From NCBI GenBank assembly GCA_958510825.1, contig OY294054.1, positions 12,647,037 to 12,711,036 of the forward strand: a stretch of 64,000 nt of DNA, written 5' to 3'. Made by a program: the position numbers and the translations under genes. Of this stretch, positions 1-10,080 are shown piece by piece. The notes under the pieces were generated by a model, which saw only the letters and a program-made list of their open reading frames with translations, did not search any database and was not told the DNA's origin. This DNA is from Brachypterus glaber (lineage: Eukaryota; Arthropoda; Insecta; Coleoptera; Kateretidae). Position 1 is the stretch's first letter. Each line of letters starts with the position of its first letter.

Positions 1-264
1 TAGACGATTCATAGCTATGATTTGTGATTTTGCACGAAAATAATATATGCGGAAACGGGCTGCGAGTATATCGATTCGATACGTCTTAGGTACTAATTGA
101 TCGGTACGTTCGACCTATATTGCTGTCCGAAATAATGTTTTATTCCGAAGGTCACGCGCCGAAAGGCAAAAAATTTATAAAAACTAAAGAAATGCTTCGC
201 GAAAACAAAAACAAGAAAATTCAATAATACCAATAAAATTGTTATTAATTTAAGAAAAATAAGG
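1..264. other. No recognised feature
   Basis: AT-rich flank beyond the broken 3' end of the LINE. No open frame, RNA gene or repeat that I recognise. Confidence 0.5.
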
Positions 265-440
265 GAAGATTAAACAAAGTGTTCGTTTGTAAGACAGTTT
301 TCTGATCGTATTCTGCTAATTGTTGTTATTTGATGTCTTGACAGTCCCATGTTCTTGTACCATGTTTTGTTTGGTGTGAATTCTGTCCCTTCCCAATATC
401 TGTGTCCTGTTATTTGTCCTACTGTGTCCCATTCTTCTTT

Positions 441-1289
441 TCATTTTCTGTTTATGTTTTGTTTGATTTCTTGCAAGTAATCTAAAAAGTGGGTTTTAAT
501 GCTACTCGTTTGGATTTTTCTTGCAGCGTTGGCTATTCTATCTGCTATCTCGTTTCCTTTTATATTTGTGTGTCCCGGTATCCAGCAAAAGATTAAATCT
601 ACCCCCTCTTCTGTTAATTGATATGCTATTTTCTTTGATTCTAATGTGGTTTTATCTGTTTTATATGTTGGTTTTGCTTGTGTTATTTTTCTTAATGCGC
701 TACTTGAGTCTGAGAGTATGATTGCTTTTTTAATGTTCTTATTCTTGATTTCTTTTAGGGCTAGATTGATGGCTTTTACTTCTGCTGAGCATATCGAGCT
801 AATGTCTGGTAGTTTAGTCATTAAATTGGAGTTTAGTTTTGGAATGTGTACTCCTGCACCCGTTGTACCTTCCGCTTTGGATCCGTCTGTATATATGTCT
901 ATGTAATCCTGCCATGATGTATTTAGCCATTCTCTAAATCTTGTTTTGTTGTCTTCGTTTTTTCCTAGGTTCGAGTTAATCAGATGCAGTTTCCCCTCTA
1001 TGTCTTCTTGTTTATATGCGTATAATGGCCAATTTTGTGAGACGTACATTTCATTTTCTTTCTCCTTATAATATTCATATGCTTTGCATACCACCGGTGT
1101 TTCTCTTGCACCCCAGAATGGACTTCTTGTTTTTGTGGCTTCTGATAGTTCCCTTATTGCTACCGTGATGGGGTTCTGCTGTATTGCCATTTGTTTTCCT
1201 ACATATTTATATGCTAACCATTCTCTTCTTCTGCTTAGTGGCCATTCTCCACTTTCTCCTAACAGTATGTTTGTTGGTGTAGATTTCAT
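441..1289 (-). CDS. RNase H domain segment of the LINE ORF2 (longest intact frame)
   Basis: A 282-codon open stretch of the ORF2 C-terminal region. RNase H would remove the RNA strand of the RNA:DNA hybrid after reverse transcription. All acidic catalytic positions are visible: IYTDGSK (Asp, about residue 135), CSAEVKAINLAL (Glu), ILSDSSSAL (Asp), and WIPGHTNIKGNEIADRIA (His and the final Asp). It is part of the larger broken ORF2 rather than an independent gene; the ATG is only the first Met after an upstream frameshift. The acidic residues are kept, so decay may be fairly recent. Confidence 0.75.
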   Translation of the reverse strand: MKSTPTNILLGESGEWPLSRRREWLAYKYVGKQMAIQQNPITVAIRELSEATKTRSPFWGARETPVVCKAYEYYKEKENEMYVSQNWPLYAYKQEDIEGKLHLINSNLGKNEDNKTRFREWLNTSWQDYIDIYTDGSKAEGTTGAGVHIPKLNSNLMTKLPDISSICSAEVKAINLALKEIKNKNIKKAIILSDSSSALRKITQAKPTYKTDKTTLESKKIAYQLTEEGVDLIFCWIPGHTNIKGNEIADRIANAARKIQTSSIKTHFLDYLQEIKQNINRK

Positions 1290-1684
1290 TAATCGAAGGG
1301 CAGTTCTAATGGCCTGGAATTGTACTCTGTTTGGTTTTTTTAAGTATGATTTTGGTGTTCAGCAATTATAGTCTAGATGTGGCAATACCACTGCTTTGTA
1401 CAGCATCAGCATTGTTTGTGGATCAGACCCCCACCAGGTTCTACACAGTGCTTTCAGAATGTTGAGTCCTCCTTGTGCCTTTGTTGTTTGTTTTTCAATA
1501 TGTTCCTTGAACGTGACTGCGTAATCTTAAGTTGTTCCCAGGTAGGTTATCTCATTTTTCCATGGTATGTTTTCGTGATTCTATATTATTCTGGGTAGCC
1601 TTGGTGTTCCTCCTTTTTTCCTGAATAGTAGCGCGGAGCTTTTTGGTGTTGATATTTCTAGGCCATGTTCCGCCATCCATCCTT

Positions 1685-2470
1685 CTATATTTTCCAGTGT
1701 GGCATGCATGCGTGTGCCGCGTGTTCTAGGTTATCTACGCTTACTATAATGGCTATGTCGTCGGCGAATTGTATTATTTGACATCCTAAGACACCTTCGT
1801 GTTTTAATGAGTCTGAATAAATATTAAAGAGAATGGGGCTTAGTGGGGATTCTTGTGGTAGTCCTTTGTTTGTTTTTTGAGGTCCTATGAGTTTCCCATT
1901 CACATCTCTAATGTAAATCCATCGATTTTCTAAAATGCTGGATACCAAGTTGATAAGGTAGTTTGGAACACCTCTTTCCTGTAGAATTCTGTACATTATA
2001 TCCGGTTTTATATTGTCGTATGCAGCTTTGATGTCTAATGTTACTAATAAAGTTTTCTTCTTCTTTGTTAGATTTTTAAGTGCCTTTGTTGTTATGAATG
2101 TTATATTATCCTGTGTTCCTTTGCCTTTTCTAAAGCCAAACTGCAGCTGGTTTAATTAACTTTTTTCTAGAATATTTTCTAATCTGTTTTTTATTATGGA
2201 CTCAAATATTATTCCTAGGCAGGAGGACAGTGCTATGGGACGTATGTCGTTTTCATCTTTAATTTTTTTTCCTGTTTTTGGTAGTGGGACAATTATGTAC
2301 TCCTTCCATTGCTTTGGGGGATGCTCCAGCCCTCGCAGTATGTTATTGAAAATTTTAGCCAATTCGGTCAGTATTTCTTCAGGTAGGTTTTTAAGCATAC
2401 TATGGGACAGTTGGTCTTTGCCAGTGGCGGTGTCCTTTTTGTTTGTCATAATTTCTGTGATCTCTTTCAC
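1685..2470 (-). pseudogene. Reverse transcriptase domain of the LINE
   Basis: Two open stretches (2470-2156 and 2155-1685) lie in the same frame, separated only by a TAA at 2158-2156. Together they give the LINE RT fingers and palm: DIRPIALSS, FGFRKGKGT, a LDIKAAYDNI block (first catalytic Asp), GLPQESPLSPILFN and QFADDIAII (second catalytic Asp pair). Frame is lost after about 1690. Given separately because this is the domain a classifier would use. Confidence 0.85.
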
Positions 2471-3750
2471 TGTGATTTCTTTTATTTTATCTTGTTCTGT
2501 ATTTGTTGGGATCCTTTGAAGGTCAGCTGTTGGAGGTGTTAATTTGTTTAATAGATTTTCTAGGATAGGACCTACTGGAATTGCTGGTGTTGGAAGATTT
2601 CGTGATTTTGAGAATGCTTTTATTTTTCTCCATGTTTTACTTATTGCTTGTTCCTGGTTAAGGTCTTCACAAAATTTTCTAAATGAGTCTCTTTTCTCCT
2701 TGTTTAACGTTTTATTTGTAATTGCTGCTATCCTTTGTGCTTCTATGAATTTTTCTATGGTAGTTGTTACTTTGTATTCCCTATAAGCTTTCCTTCTGTT
2801 CTCTACCGCTTCCTCGCATGTTTCATTCCACCAGACTGGATTTTTTTCTTTTGTTTTCCTGATGACACTGGTATTGCGACCTCTGCTGCTGTCATAATGA
2901 CTTCCATGATTTCCTGGTATGTTGGGTTTTCGGATTGATATTTTTCTAGCTCTTCTCTATATAGTTCCCAGTTTGCTTTCCTCAAATTGAACTTCGGTGT
3001 TGTTGTTGTGCTATTCTGGTTTCCATTATCCCATGTAACCAAAATTGGAAATTGGTCACTCTGCCCTTTGTCTTCTAGTACTTTGAACTGTGACTGGATA
3101 GCTATACTTGGTGTCGTTATGATTAGATCTGGTACACTGATTTTTGGGGGGGGGTTATTCTTGTTGCTACTCCATCATTCAAAACTATCATTCTTGATTC
3201 TGTCACTATTGGGTTCAGGAGGTTGCCTCTGGTGTTATTTTCTGTTGAGCCCCATGCATTGTGTTGAGCATTGAGGTCTCGTGCAATTATAACCTCTCCT
3301 GGGATGTTTTCCATTATTTCTTGGAGCATTCTTCTTGATAGGTTAGTGTCTGGTGGATTATAACATGCGATGATAGTGAGATCTTCAATTTTTATAGCCA
3401 TTATTTCAAATTTATTTGGTGCCACTGCTGTATCTACTTGAAGTTCCGTTGCTCTTACTGTGTTTTTTATTAGACTGCTATACCTCCTTTTTCTGCTACT
3501 CAGTCTTTCCTAAATGTAGAATATCCTGTTATTTTAAAGTTCTTTCCTTTTTTCAAGAATGTTTCGTTGAGACAAATAATGTCTGGGTCTTCCTTATTTA
3601 TTGTTTGGATTAATGTGTCTTTATTTACATTTACTGACCTTATGTTCCAATGAAGTAATTTCATACTACGAGAGGCGGAGTTTTACTTTTTGAAGGTAAG
3701 GTAGGGAAAGGGTGTTTTATTTACGGTTTTTTTTTTAAGGTGAGGTGGGG

Positions 3751-5053
3751 CTAGCTGGGCTTTCTGGGGGTGGTTTTGGGGGATGTGAGGGATGGGAAGC
3801 TGCTTGTTCTTTGTTTTTGATTTAGTTCGTTCTTTTGTTTTTCTATTCCTATTTTCTGAATTGCCACATTTCTAATTAACTTTTCTGTTGGTTCTGTTGG
3901 ATCTATTCTAAATGTTCTCATTGAACCTTGTTCGTTGATTCTGTGATCGTATATTGAGCTTGTCTTTGGTTGGTCTCTGTAGTTTATCAGAAGGTTCCTA
4001 TGATCATTACTGTATGTTAGCTTTGGTGTTCTTAGGAATTTTTTATGTTGTTTTTCTTCTTCTGGTGATCTTTCTCTGTTCTTTGTTTTTATCCAAGTGT
4101 ATGGTTGATTTGGGGTTGTTGTGTGTAGAAATGTCTGTTCTACTTCTATTGTTGTTTCTTCTTGTCTATTTGGGAGTCCTGGGAACATGTTTTCCGCTAG
4201 TAGTGGGGCCCTGAAGTAGTGGGGCCCTGACTGGGAGTTGTTTCTTTGGGAATAGTGTATTTGCTTTGTAATATGAAATGTTTTACACAGACACTGCTTC
4301 ATTTATCTTTTTTTGTCTTGAATATTCTTCACAGTCCGTTGAGGTGGATATATGTTTGTTACTTCCACAGTTCATACATTGGTTTTCTTTTTTCTTACAT
4401 TGTTTTATATCATGGTCTTCTTCCTGGCATTTGGAACATCTTGTTCTACCCCTACAGTAGAGTTGTGTGTGTCCAAATCTTAGACATTTAAAACATTGGA
4501 TTACAGGGTTGATATATGGCTCTACTTTTACTCTGCAGTAGTTTATTATGACCCACTCTGGGAGTGTTTTACCTTCGAATGTTAAGACGATTGTTTTGGT
4601 TTGTGTGAATGTATATTCCTTTATATTTTCCGTTTCTGTTATTCCTCCTACTGCTTCTTCTTTGTCCGTTATCCTTTCTTTGATTTTTTCTGCTCTTCTA
4701 TTTAATCTCCTTGCTTCTATTATCTTAATTATCGATTCACAGTATGTTTATGTTTTTGAGGTCATTGCAGTCGACTGCCAAGCTGACATCCCTGATTAAC
4801 CCCTTGCTTGTTGTTAGGTTTAATGGAATATATGTTTCACATCCGTTTTTCTTCATTTCTTCATTTTCCAAAAGGATGTTGGCTTGATCGTATGTTTGCA
4901 TTTTTACTCCTACTCTATTTACTCCTTTCCTACTTATTTCTATTACTCCACTTATCTTTGAATCTTTCAGTATTTTGCCCACATCCATTGGGTGTGTGAT
5001 TTTCCTGTTTTCTTTATTAAATTCTATGATAACCAGGAATGGTGCTTTACTAT
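3751..5053 (-). pseudogene. LINE ORF1, gag-like zinc-knuckle protein (broken)
   Basis: This would be the nucleic-acid-binding ORF1 protein that packages LINE RNA. The frame around 4988-4737 reads through KGLIRDVSLAVD, a conserved block just upstream of the knuckles in insect gag-like ORF1. After a one-base shift near 4737 the frame resumes as EPYINPVIQCFKCLRFGH and gives three knuckles: CFKCLRFGHTQLYC, CSKCQEEDHDIKQC (both CX2CX4HX4C) and a CX2CX4HX6C finger, spanning about 4500-4330. A second shift near 4290 separates the knuckles from a 183-codon tail (4302-3751). A 16 bp direct duplication (agtagtggggccctga, twice at about 4199-4231) lies in that tail. The N-terminus is missing because palindrome-arm DNA abuts at 5054. 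Not functional. Confidence 0.85.
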
Positions 5054-5430
5054 TTGTTTTGAAATCGAGTTTAAATCCCCTAGTAGTTCAAATGTATCAT
5101 TAAATCTAACCTCAACTTATTCAGGCTTGCCATTAGCGGAACATAACTATCCCCTAGAGTTTTTAAAGTTGGCAACATTGATTTTTAGCAATGTTGCCAA
5201 TAGTGAAAATTTAACGCAAAAAATGTCATATACTATTTTAAGGAGTTATAACTCAAAAACTACGAGCTATCTAAAAAATTCTTTCGGATTTGAAATTAGG
5301 AGGGCCAAATCTAAGTTTAATAAATGTAATATGTTTGATTCGGTAAGTGAAAAATTTATTTTTTGGGGACCCCATTTCACCACCTTTTCGGGGGTTCTAG
5401 CTTCCAAAGGAATCCGATCCAGGACCTGGC
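5054..5430 (+). repeat. Distal arm terminus with one 68 bp-type subrepeat (LA1)
   Basis: Contains the aggcttgcc...ggaacataactatcc...gttggcaacattg unit that forms the spacer arrays at 19053-19320 and 55745-56030, here as a single copy at 5123-5190. It is followed by about 200 bp unique to distal ends. The mirror copy is at 31180-31540. So the same subrepeat marks both ends of the arm unit. Confidence 0.8.
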
Positions 5431-7040
5431 GATTTGCAAATTGCTTAATTTGAATGTTCTTCAATACATATATAAAATACAGCCGCGAGAAAATAATGAA
5501 ATAAACATGGTCACCAGCTCTTAGGCTATTAGCGTTTGGTTTCTTTTCAAACAAACATCCAGATATAAAATAAAACGTTACCCTGTAGAAATTGTGGCTA
5601 TTATAAATATTAAAGCATATAGACAAATAATATATAAATATGTAGCATATATAGATATATGAAATCAATCATTTTTTTAAATTACAATGTTATAATAATA
5701 ATATGTGAATATATAGTATTTAGTTTATTTTAAGCTTTTTGAGTTACATTTAAGATGTTCTATACGGTGTACCTTAGCTTGTAAGTAAAAAAAATAGCCA
5801 GCATTACAAATAATAATATTCCTAAACAGGTTGGAAACAAATAGCTTTAAAGAAAGAAACGAAAAAGCTTCATTAAAAATATATAAAATGTTTTTTCACC
5901 AGAAAGCTGTTTTTGGGTCCTGTTGGATTTGGATCGAAGAGGGTCTCTTTAGTCCAAATCCGAATGGTTTTGTTAGTTGTAGTTGTATATGATTTTATCT
6001 TATACAATATGTCTTTTATATTTTAATAAAAAAATAAAATCATGATTTTATATTTGTAAAGCTTATAAATATATATCTTTACAACCTGGTTGTACCATTG
6101 TTTAATCATATGATATTAATATTAAGTTTTATGATAGTTGTAGATAAAATCTTGCATATTATACCTACATATGATATGCAAATCACAACATTTATCTGGG
6201 TGCTCAGTCCCCCCTGGCATGATTTTGAGCATCCCCAGCGAAATAAACTCTAAGCACTTCCTCAGGGGGTACTTGTGTCGAAACAGAAGCTACCTTACAT
6301 TAAAAAATAATAATACTGTGAGTAATGTAAATTGAGGCGTAAAATTATTGACGAATAAATTTATTTATTTTTTTTTTTTTAAAGGGAAACTGGTCAGTAA
6401 ATTGTTTACTTGGGAAAATTTAAATGTTGGGAATTTGTCAGAGGACCTTTTTTTTAGTCAACAAAATTTTACAGTCAGGGGTAAGCTGTTGTTTTTATTT
6501 AGAAAATTTATCAATTTTTAAATTTTATTTGGGAAATATTTGCTTTGCCCCAACACCCAACCAAATGCTTCAGAGCACCACTCAAAATATTATAAAAATT
6601 TCCTGTCAGGGGGTGCTCAGCACCTACATATTTTTTTATTACCTTGATCAAAAACAATTTATGAAAAAAAAAATGACCATTTTTTTTGTTTTAAAAAAAT
6701 ATTCATCTCAAAAAAACTATATAATATAATAATATATTCTGAAATTTTTTTTCTTCTCATTTTTTTCGTGTTTTAAGTGACCTCTCATGAAAGTCCTACA
6801 GGTGCTTTAAGTAAAATATAGTTAAGTGTCCATTTACTTTATTTTTTAAATTCTAATTTTTGAGTCCCCGCGAAATAAATACCTCGATTCAAGCTTTGCT
6901 ACACAATCGGTATCTGTTGTGAAAACTGTTAAAAACATTAAAATAAATGTATTAACAAAGAGCGCATTCACCATTTTTGTCTTTCACAGTTTTTCACACA
7001 GATGTCGCGATTTTAAACTCTTCGAAGCAATGGCGCCAAA
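5431..7040 (+). other. AT-rich arm segment, no gene
   Basis: Non-coding, homologous to about 29480-31180 in the right arm. The right arm has an extra ~65 bp (near 30430-30495) between aatcat direct repeats, absent here at about 6105. Homopolymer tracts only; the short ORFs (5267-5668, 6424-6729) have no domain character. Confidence 0.6.
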
Positions 7041-8560
7041 AGCAGATGTCCATTTACATTGAAGTTCAGCATTTATGGCTAACTTATGGTTTAAGTTAAA
7101 GATATTATTGTTCAGGTATGTGCAGTTTTTCGCATTAGACTCCTATTAATCATTGTAAATGTTTTTACGTTTTATAATAAAATTTTCGACGTAGAATTTT
7201 CCTGGTTTTCAAGAAGTTTAACGTATTCAGAGATCGAAATTGAGTATAATTCGCTCTCAAATTATATAAATTTAATAAAATCGACAATGTTCGTGTAAAA
7301 ATTGTATTAATTTATTAAATACTTATCAACATTTTTGATTTTCCCCCGAAAAGAAAAATTTCGCTGACGTCAATCTGCGCAAGGGGTTTGCGCAGCGTCG
7401 AATCTTGAACACCGTCGTAGGTGGTCGCTGTGAAGCAGAGCTCGCCATTGCAAGTTAAATCAACATTTTTATTGTTCAGGTAAATTCTATTGTTGTAGTT
7501 AAACCTTTATTACCACTTCGAAAATATTTATACGTCTTCCTGTAATGTTTTTCTCCTAATTTTGCATAATCGCAGCAAAGAGGCTTGCAACAGCACACCA
7601 TTGTTTTTCACAGGTAGGCTTTTCTAAATGGGTGGGTTTTCTGTAGTATTATGCGTCTTTTAGGAAGTTTTAATGCATTCAAAGGTTGTATTTTAGACTA
7701 ATATTTGCTTTTAAGTTACATATAAATTCAATAAAATCGGTCTTTTTTTTAAGCAGGCTTTGACATGCGCAAGTCGTCTGCGCAGCTTCACTTTTGTGGC
7801 CGCCAACAGAAGCTAACACAATGTAGCATTTATTTCCAAATATCGTTTAAATTTACGTTTTTATTATTCAGGTATGTGAAATTTTTGTATTTGGACTTTA
7901 ATTAACTCTTTGTAACTGTTTTTACACGTTTTTCCGGTATGTTCTTCCTTACAATTTTGTATCATTGCAGCAAAGCTTTTTGCACAACTCTTGTTTTTCT
8001 TTAGTATTCTGGGTCTTTTAAGAAGTATAATTGCATTTAACGTTTGTATTTTGGATAGTAAGTTGACTATCTTTGTTTTTAAATTATATAAATTCAACAA
8101 ACTCGATTTTTTGAGTGTTTTGAGGCAAGCGGGGGTGTTCTGTACTTCTCTATTATAGTGACGGATATATGCGCAAAGGATTGGCACAGCTTTATTTCTT
8201 TTGTTGCAATGTACAGAAGCTATAGCTTGTGTACATTGCAACAAAAGAAATGAAGCTGTGAAAATTCTTTTCGCATGTATGCGTCACTATATATATTGCC
8301 TCAAAACACTTTCAAGAAATTAATTTTGATGAATTTATATAATTTAAAAACAAATATAGTCAAATTACTATCTAAAATACAACCGTTGAATGCAACTTAA
8401 AAGACCCAGAATACTACACAAATCTTTGCTATAGCACAGTGCAGCATTCATAGCTAAATATCATTTAAATTCACAATTTTATTATTCAGCTTTGTGCAGT
8501 TTTTGTATTTGGGTCGTTATTCATTTTTTGTGAATATTTTCGGATGCTTTTTTCTTTCCT
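7040..8560 (+). repeat. Four degenerate ~400 bp repeats with splice-site-like junctions
   Basis: Units share a block ending ttattgttcag or ttattattcag followed by gtatgt or gtaaat (cag/gt at 7115/7116, 7479/7480, 7871/7872; degenerate at 8488), a tRich stretch, then gcagcaaag (7572-7580, 7967-7975). Each also carries a gcgcaa...ttgcgcag-type block (7378-7398, 7767-7783). Mirror copies lie at 28100-29480. No coding frame. Confidence 0.6.
8003..8413 (+). repeat. Nested palindrome, ~205 bp arms
   Basis: The sequence from tattctgggtcttttaa (8003) to 8218 is repeated in reverse complement to aaaagacccagaata (ending about 8413). The centre is near 8225 (tgttgcaatgtacagaagc / gtgtacattgcaacaaaag). 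The right-arm equivalent (28217-28500) has lost most of the central part. It can extrude as a cruciform or fold as a long hairpin RNA. Confidence 0.8.
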
Positions 8561-9077
8561 ATTTGCTTTATGTGGGAAAGTTGTCTTTTTGCAAAGCATC
8601 AGTTCTTCAATTGCCATGGGTTTCCCATTTTTTTTTTACCAAATATAGGTATTCTAATTTTTTTTGGGCAAAATATATTTTGAATTTTTTTTGGTTCATT
8701 GTTTTTATTTTGGTGTTTTGATTTTTTTTTTAATCGATACTTATTTCGATTTTGATCTAAAATTATTTTTGAATGTTTAAAAAAAATCTTTAATTTTTTT
8801 TAGGTTGAGTTTAATTTTTATGAAAGCTCGCTTTAACTTTTCATTTTCATTTTTTTACGAGTTCTCGAATTCTTTTGTTTTTTTTTTCGGAATTTATTTT
8901 TCAATTTTTTCGAACCAAATATTTTTTTTGCTCATTGGGCAATTAAATTTTAGCAAAATGATTTTCTTAATTTTTGCGCGGTTTTTTGGGGTGTTATACT
9001 TTTTTTTTATTTTAATTTTTTTGATTTTTTTTTCTCGAGACGATTCTCAGCCAGTCATAAATAGTCATCCCAGGGGT
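8560..9077 (+). other. T-rich low-complexity arm segment
   Basis: Long T tracts with no gene; ORFs at 8494-8721 and 8805-9110 are Phe/Leu/Ile-rich artefacts of poly-T. The mirror is 27480-28100, with A tracts. Confidence 0.7.
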
Positions 9078-9200
9078 GTCGCAAATACGGACATCAGATC
9101 TAGGTCTTAAGTTGGCAAGTCTTTTGCCTTGCTAACTTAAGGCCTACATCTAGTGTCAGAGAGGCATCCAGTGTGCCTCTCTTGTGAGGATCTTTGCGAC
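9078..9200 (+). ncRNA. Candidate structured RNA, three-way junction (LA1 copy)
   Basis: An outer stem gtcgcaaa/tttgcgac (9078-9085 with 9193-9200) encloses two hairpins. The first is an 18 bp stem (9102-9119 with 9128-9145, 8 nt loop). The second is a perfect 9 bp stem agagaggca/tgcctctct (9158-9166 with 9174-9182, 7 nt loop). The 18 bp stem has two G-U pairs when read on this strand, which become A-C mismatches on the other strand, favouring this strand as the RNA. A copy with the same pairing is at 27356-27478. I do not recognise an RNA family, and no expression evidence is available. Confidence 0.45.
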
Positions 9201-9289
9201 GCACTATGGGGGTAATTGACCCAAAAAGTTAAATTTCGTTTGGACTTTTTCAAGTATTTCGTAACGCATATTTTGATCATTGATCTAAA

Positions 9290-9720
9290 ACGCACCAGGC
9301 GCGTAGATATGGGGGGGGGGATAGAGGGGTATATACCCCCGCAAGAATTTTTATTTTTTATATATTTTTTTGTTATTTTAAATAAAAAATTAAAATAACA
9401 GCGGGTGTTTCTTTTCTTCGGGTAGGGGCGACAAATTTCCTAGAAACAGGGGAAAGCTTTTTTTTCGGAGGGAGATTTTTTGTCTTGGTAGTGGCGGCAA
9501 GAGAGCCGCCAAATTTTGTAGAAGCGCTCAGGGATAAAGCTTTTTTTTTGAGGTTGTTTTTTTTTTTGTTTTGATTTGATAGGGGTGCCAATTTTTGTAG
9601 GAACGCTTAGGGACAAAGCTGCTTTTTTTTTCGGAGGGTGATTTTTTGACTTGGTAGGGGCGCCAAATTTTGTAGAAGTGTTCAGGGATAAACTTTTTTT
9701 TTTCAGAGACTGTTTTTTTA
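9290..9720 (+). repeat. Minisatellite of ~95 bp units with gggg tracts
   Basis: After a G10 run and a ggggtatataccccc palindrome, about 3.5 units repeat the core ggcgccaaattttgtagaag...cagggataaagctttttttt...cggaggg at about 9423, 9498, 9585 and 9657. The mirror array is at 26780-27140. Confidence 0.75.
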
Positions 9721-10080
9721 TTTTGTTGATATAATACTATATATTGAAAATAATCCTCGTTTATATTTTTAAAAAATTGATTTTTTTCTTAATTTCATTG
9801 CATGGTTCCCTTTCTATAACTTATACATAAAAAAGAATTTTTATAAAAAAATATAAAAAATATTGTTATAATTTTTTTTATGTTTTAAGTAAATCACTAT
9901 GTAAAAAGAGAAATACTCGGAGAAATATAGTTTGAAGTATCTACATTAAAAAAAAAAACAAAATTCTAATTTTTGTTTTCCCTTGGTAAATGAATACTTC
10001 GATCCGACCAGTGCTTATAAAGCACGAATAAAAACAACAAAAAACTCAAATGTAAATAATTTTAAAGCTTTACCAAATGA
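9721..10080 (+). other. AT-rich arm segment, no gene
   Basis: Low-complexity A/T DNA between the minisatellite and the higher-order repeat. Mirror at about 26290-26780, where the right arm has an extra ~150 bp. Confidence 0.5.

Larger units (their letters stand above)
265..3664 (-). pseudogene. LINE ORF2, endonuclease-reverse transcriptase-RNase H polyprotein (broken)
   Basis: ORF2 would nick target DNA and copy the element RNA. The start is the ATG at 3664-3662, giving MKLLHWNIRSVN, the typical N-terminus of AP endonuclease-type LINE ORF2. Endonuclease motifs follow: ARDLNAQHNAWGS (GDFNA-type block, about 3290-3250) and SVPDLIITT after a frameshift in a C9 run near 3150. RT motifs: GKDQLSHSMLKNLP, then DIRPIALSSCLG, an in-frame TAA at 2158-2156, LNQLQFGFRKGKGTQDN, GLPQESPLSPILFNIY and the catalytic FADD (codons at 1768-1757). 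Another shift at about 1690 leads to the linker and RNase H. After a TGA near 463 the frame continues into a C-terminal segment (EEWDTVGQITG to NEHFV) and stops near 265. It is a fossil copy with at least two stops and several frameshifts. Confidence 0.88.
265..5053 (-). mobile_element. I-group-like non-LTR retrotransposon (LINE), degraded
   Basis: Read on the minus strand this is a two-ORF LINE: a gag-like ORF1 with three CCHC zinc knuckles (about 5053 down to 3751), an 87 bp gap, then ORF2 with endonuclease, reverse transcriptase and RNase H in that order (3664 down to 265). An EN-RT-RNase H order with a zinc-knuckle ORF1 is characteristic of the I superclade; Jockey and CR1 elements lack RNase H. 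The copy is dead: one in-frame stop and several frameshifts are visible. Its 5' end is lost at about 5054, where palindrome-arm sequence begins. The 3' end stops near 265, before the C-terminal CCHC motif usual in such ORF2 proteins. No poly-A or 3' tail repeat is visible. The exact clade needs an RT phylogeny. Confidence 0.9.

Noticed and set aside
5104..5190. 68 bp subrepeats as an rDNA intergenic spacer
   Set aside because: Structural resemblance only; no rRNA sequence anywhere in the window.
8494..9110. Phe-rich ORFs in the T-tract region as membrane proteins
   Set aside because: Produced by poly-T; not maintained as equivalent frames in the other arm.
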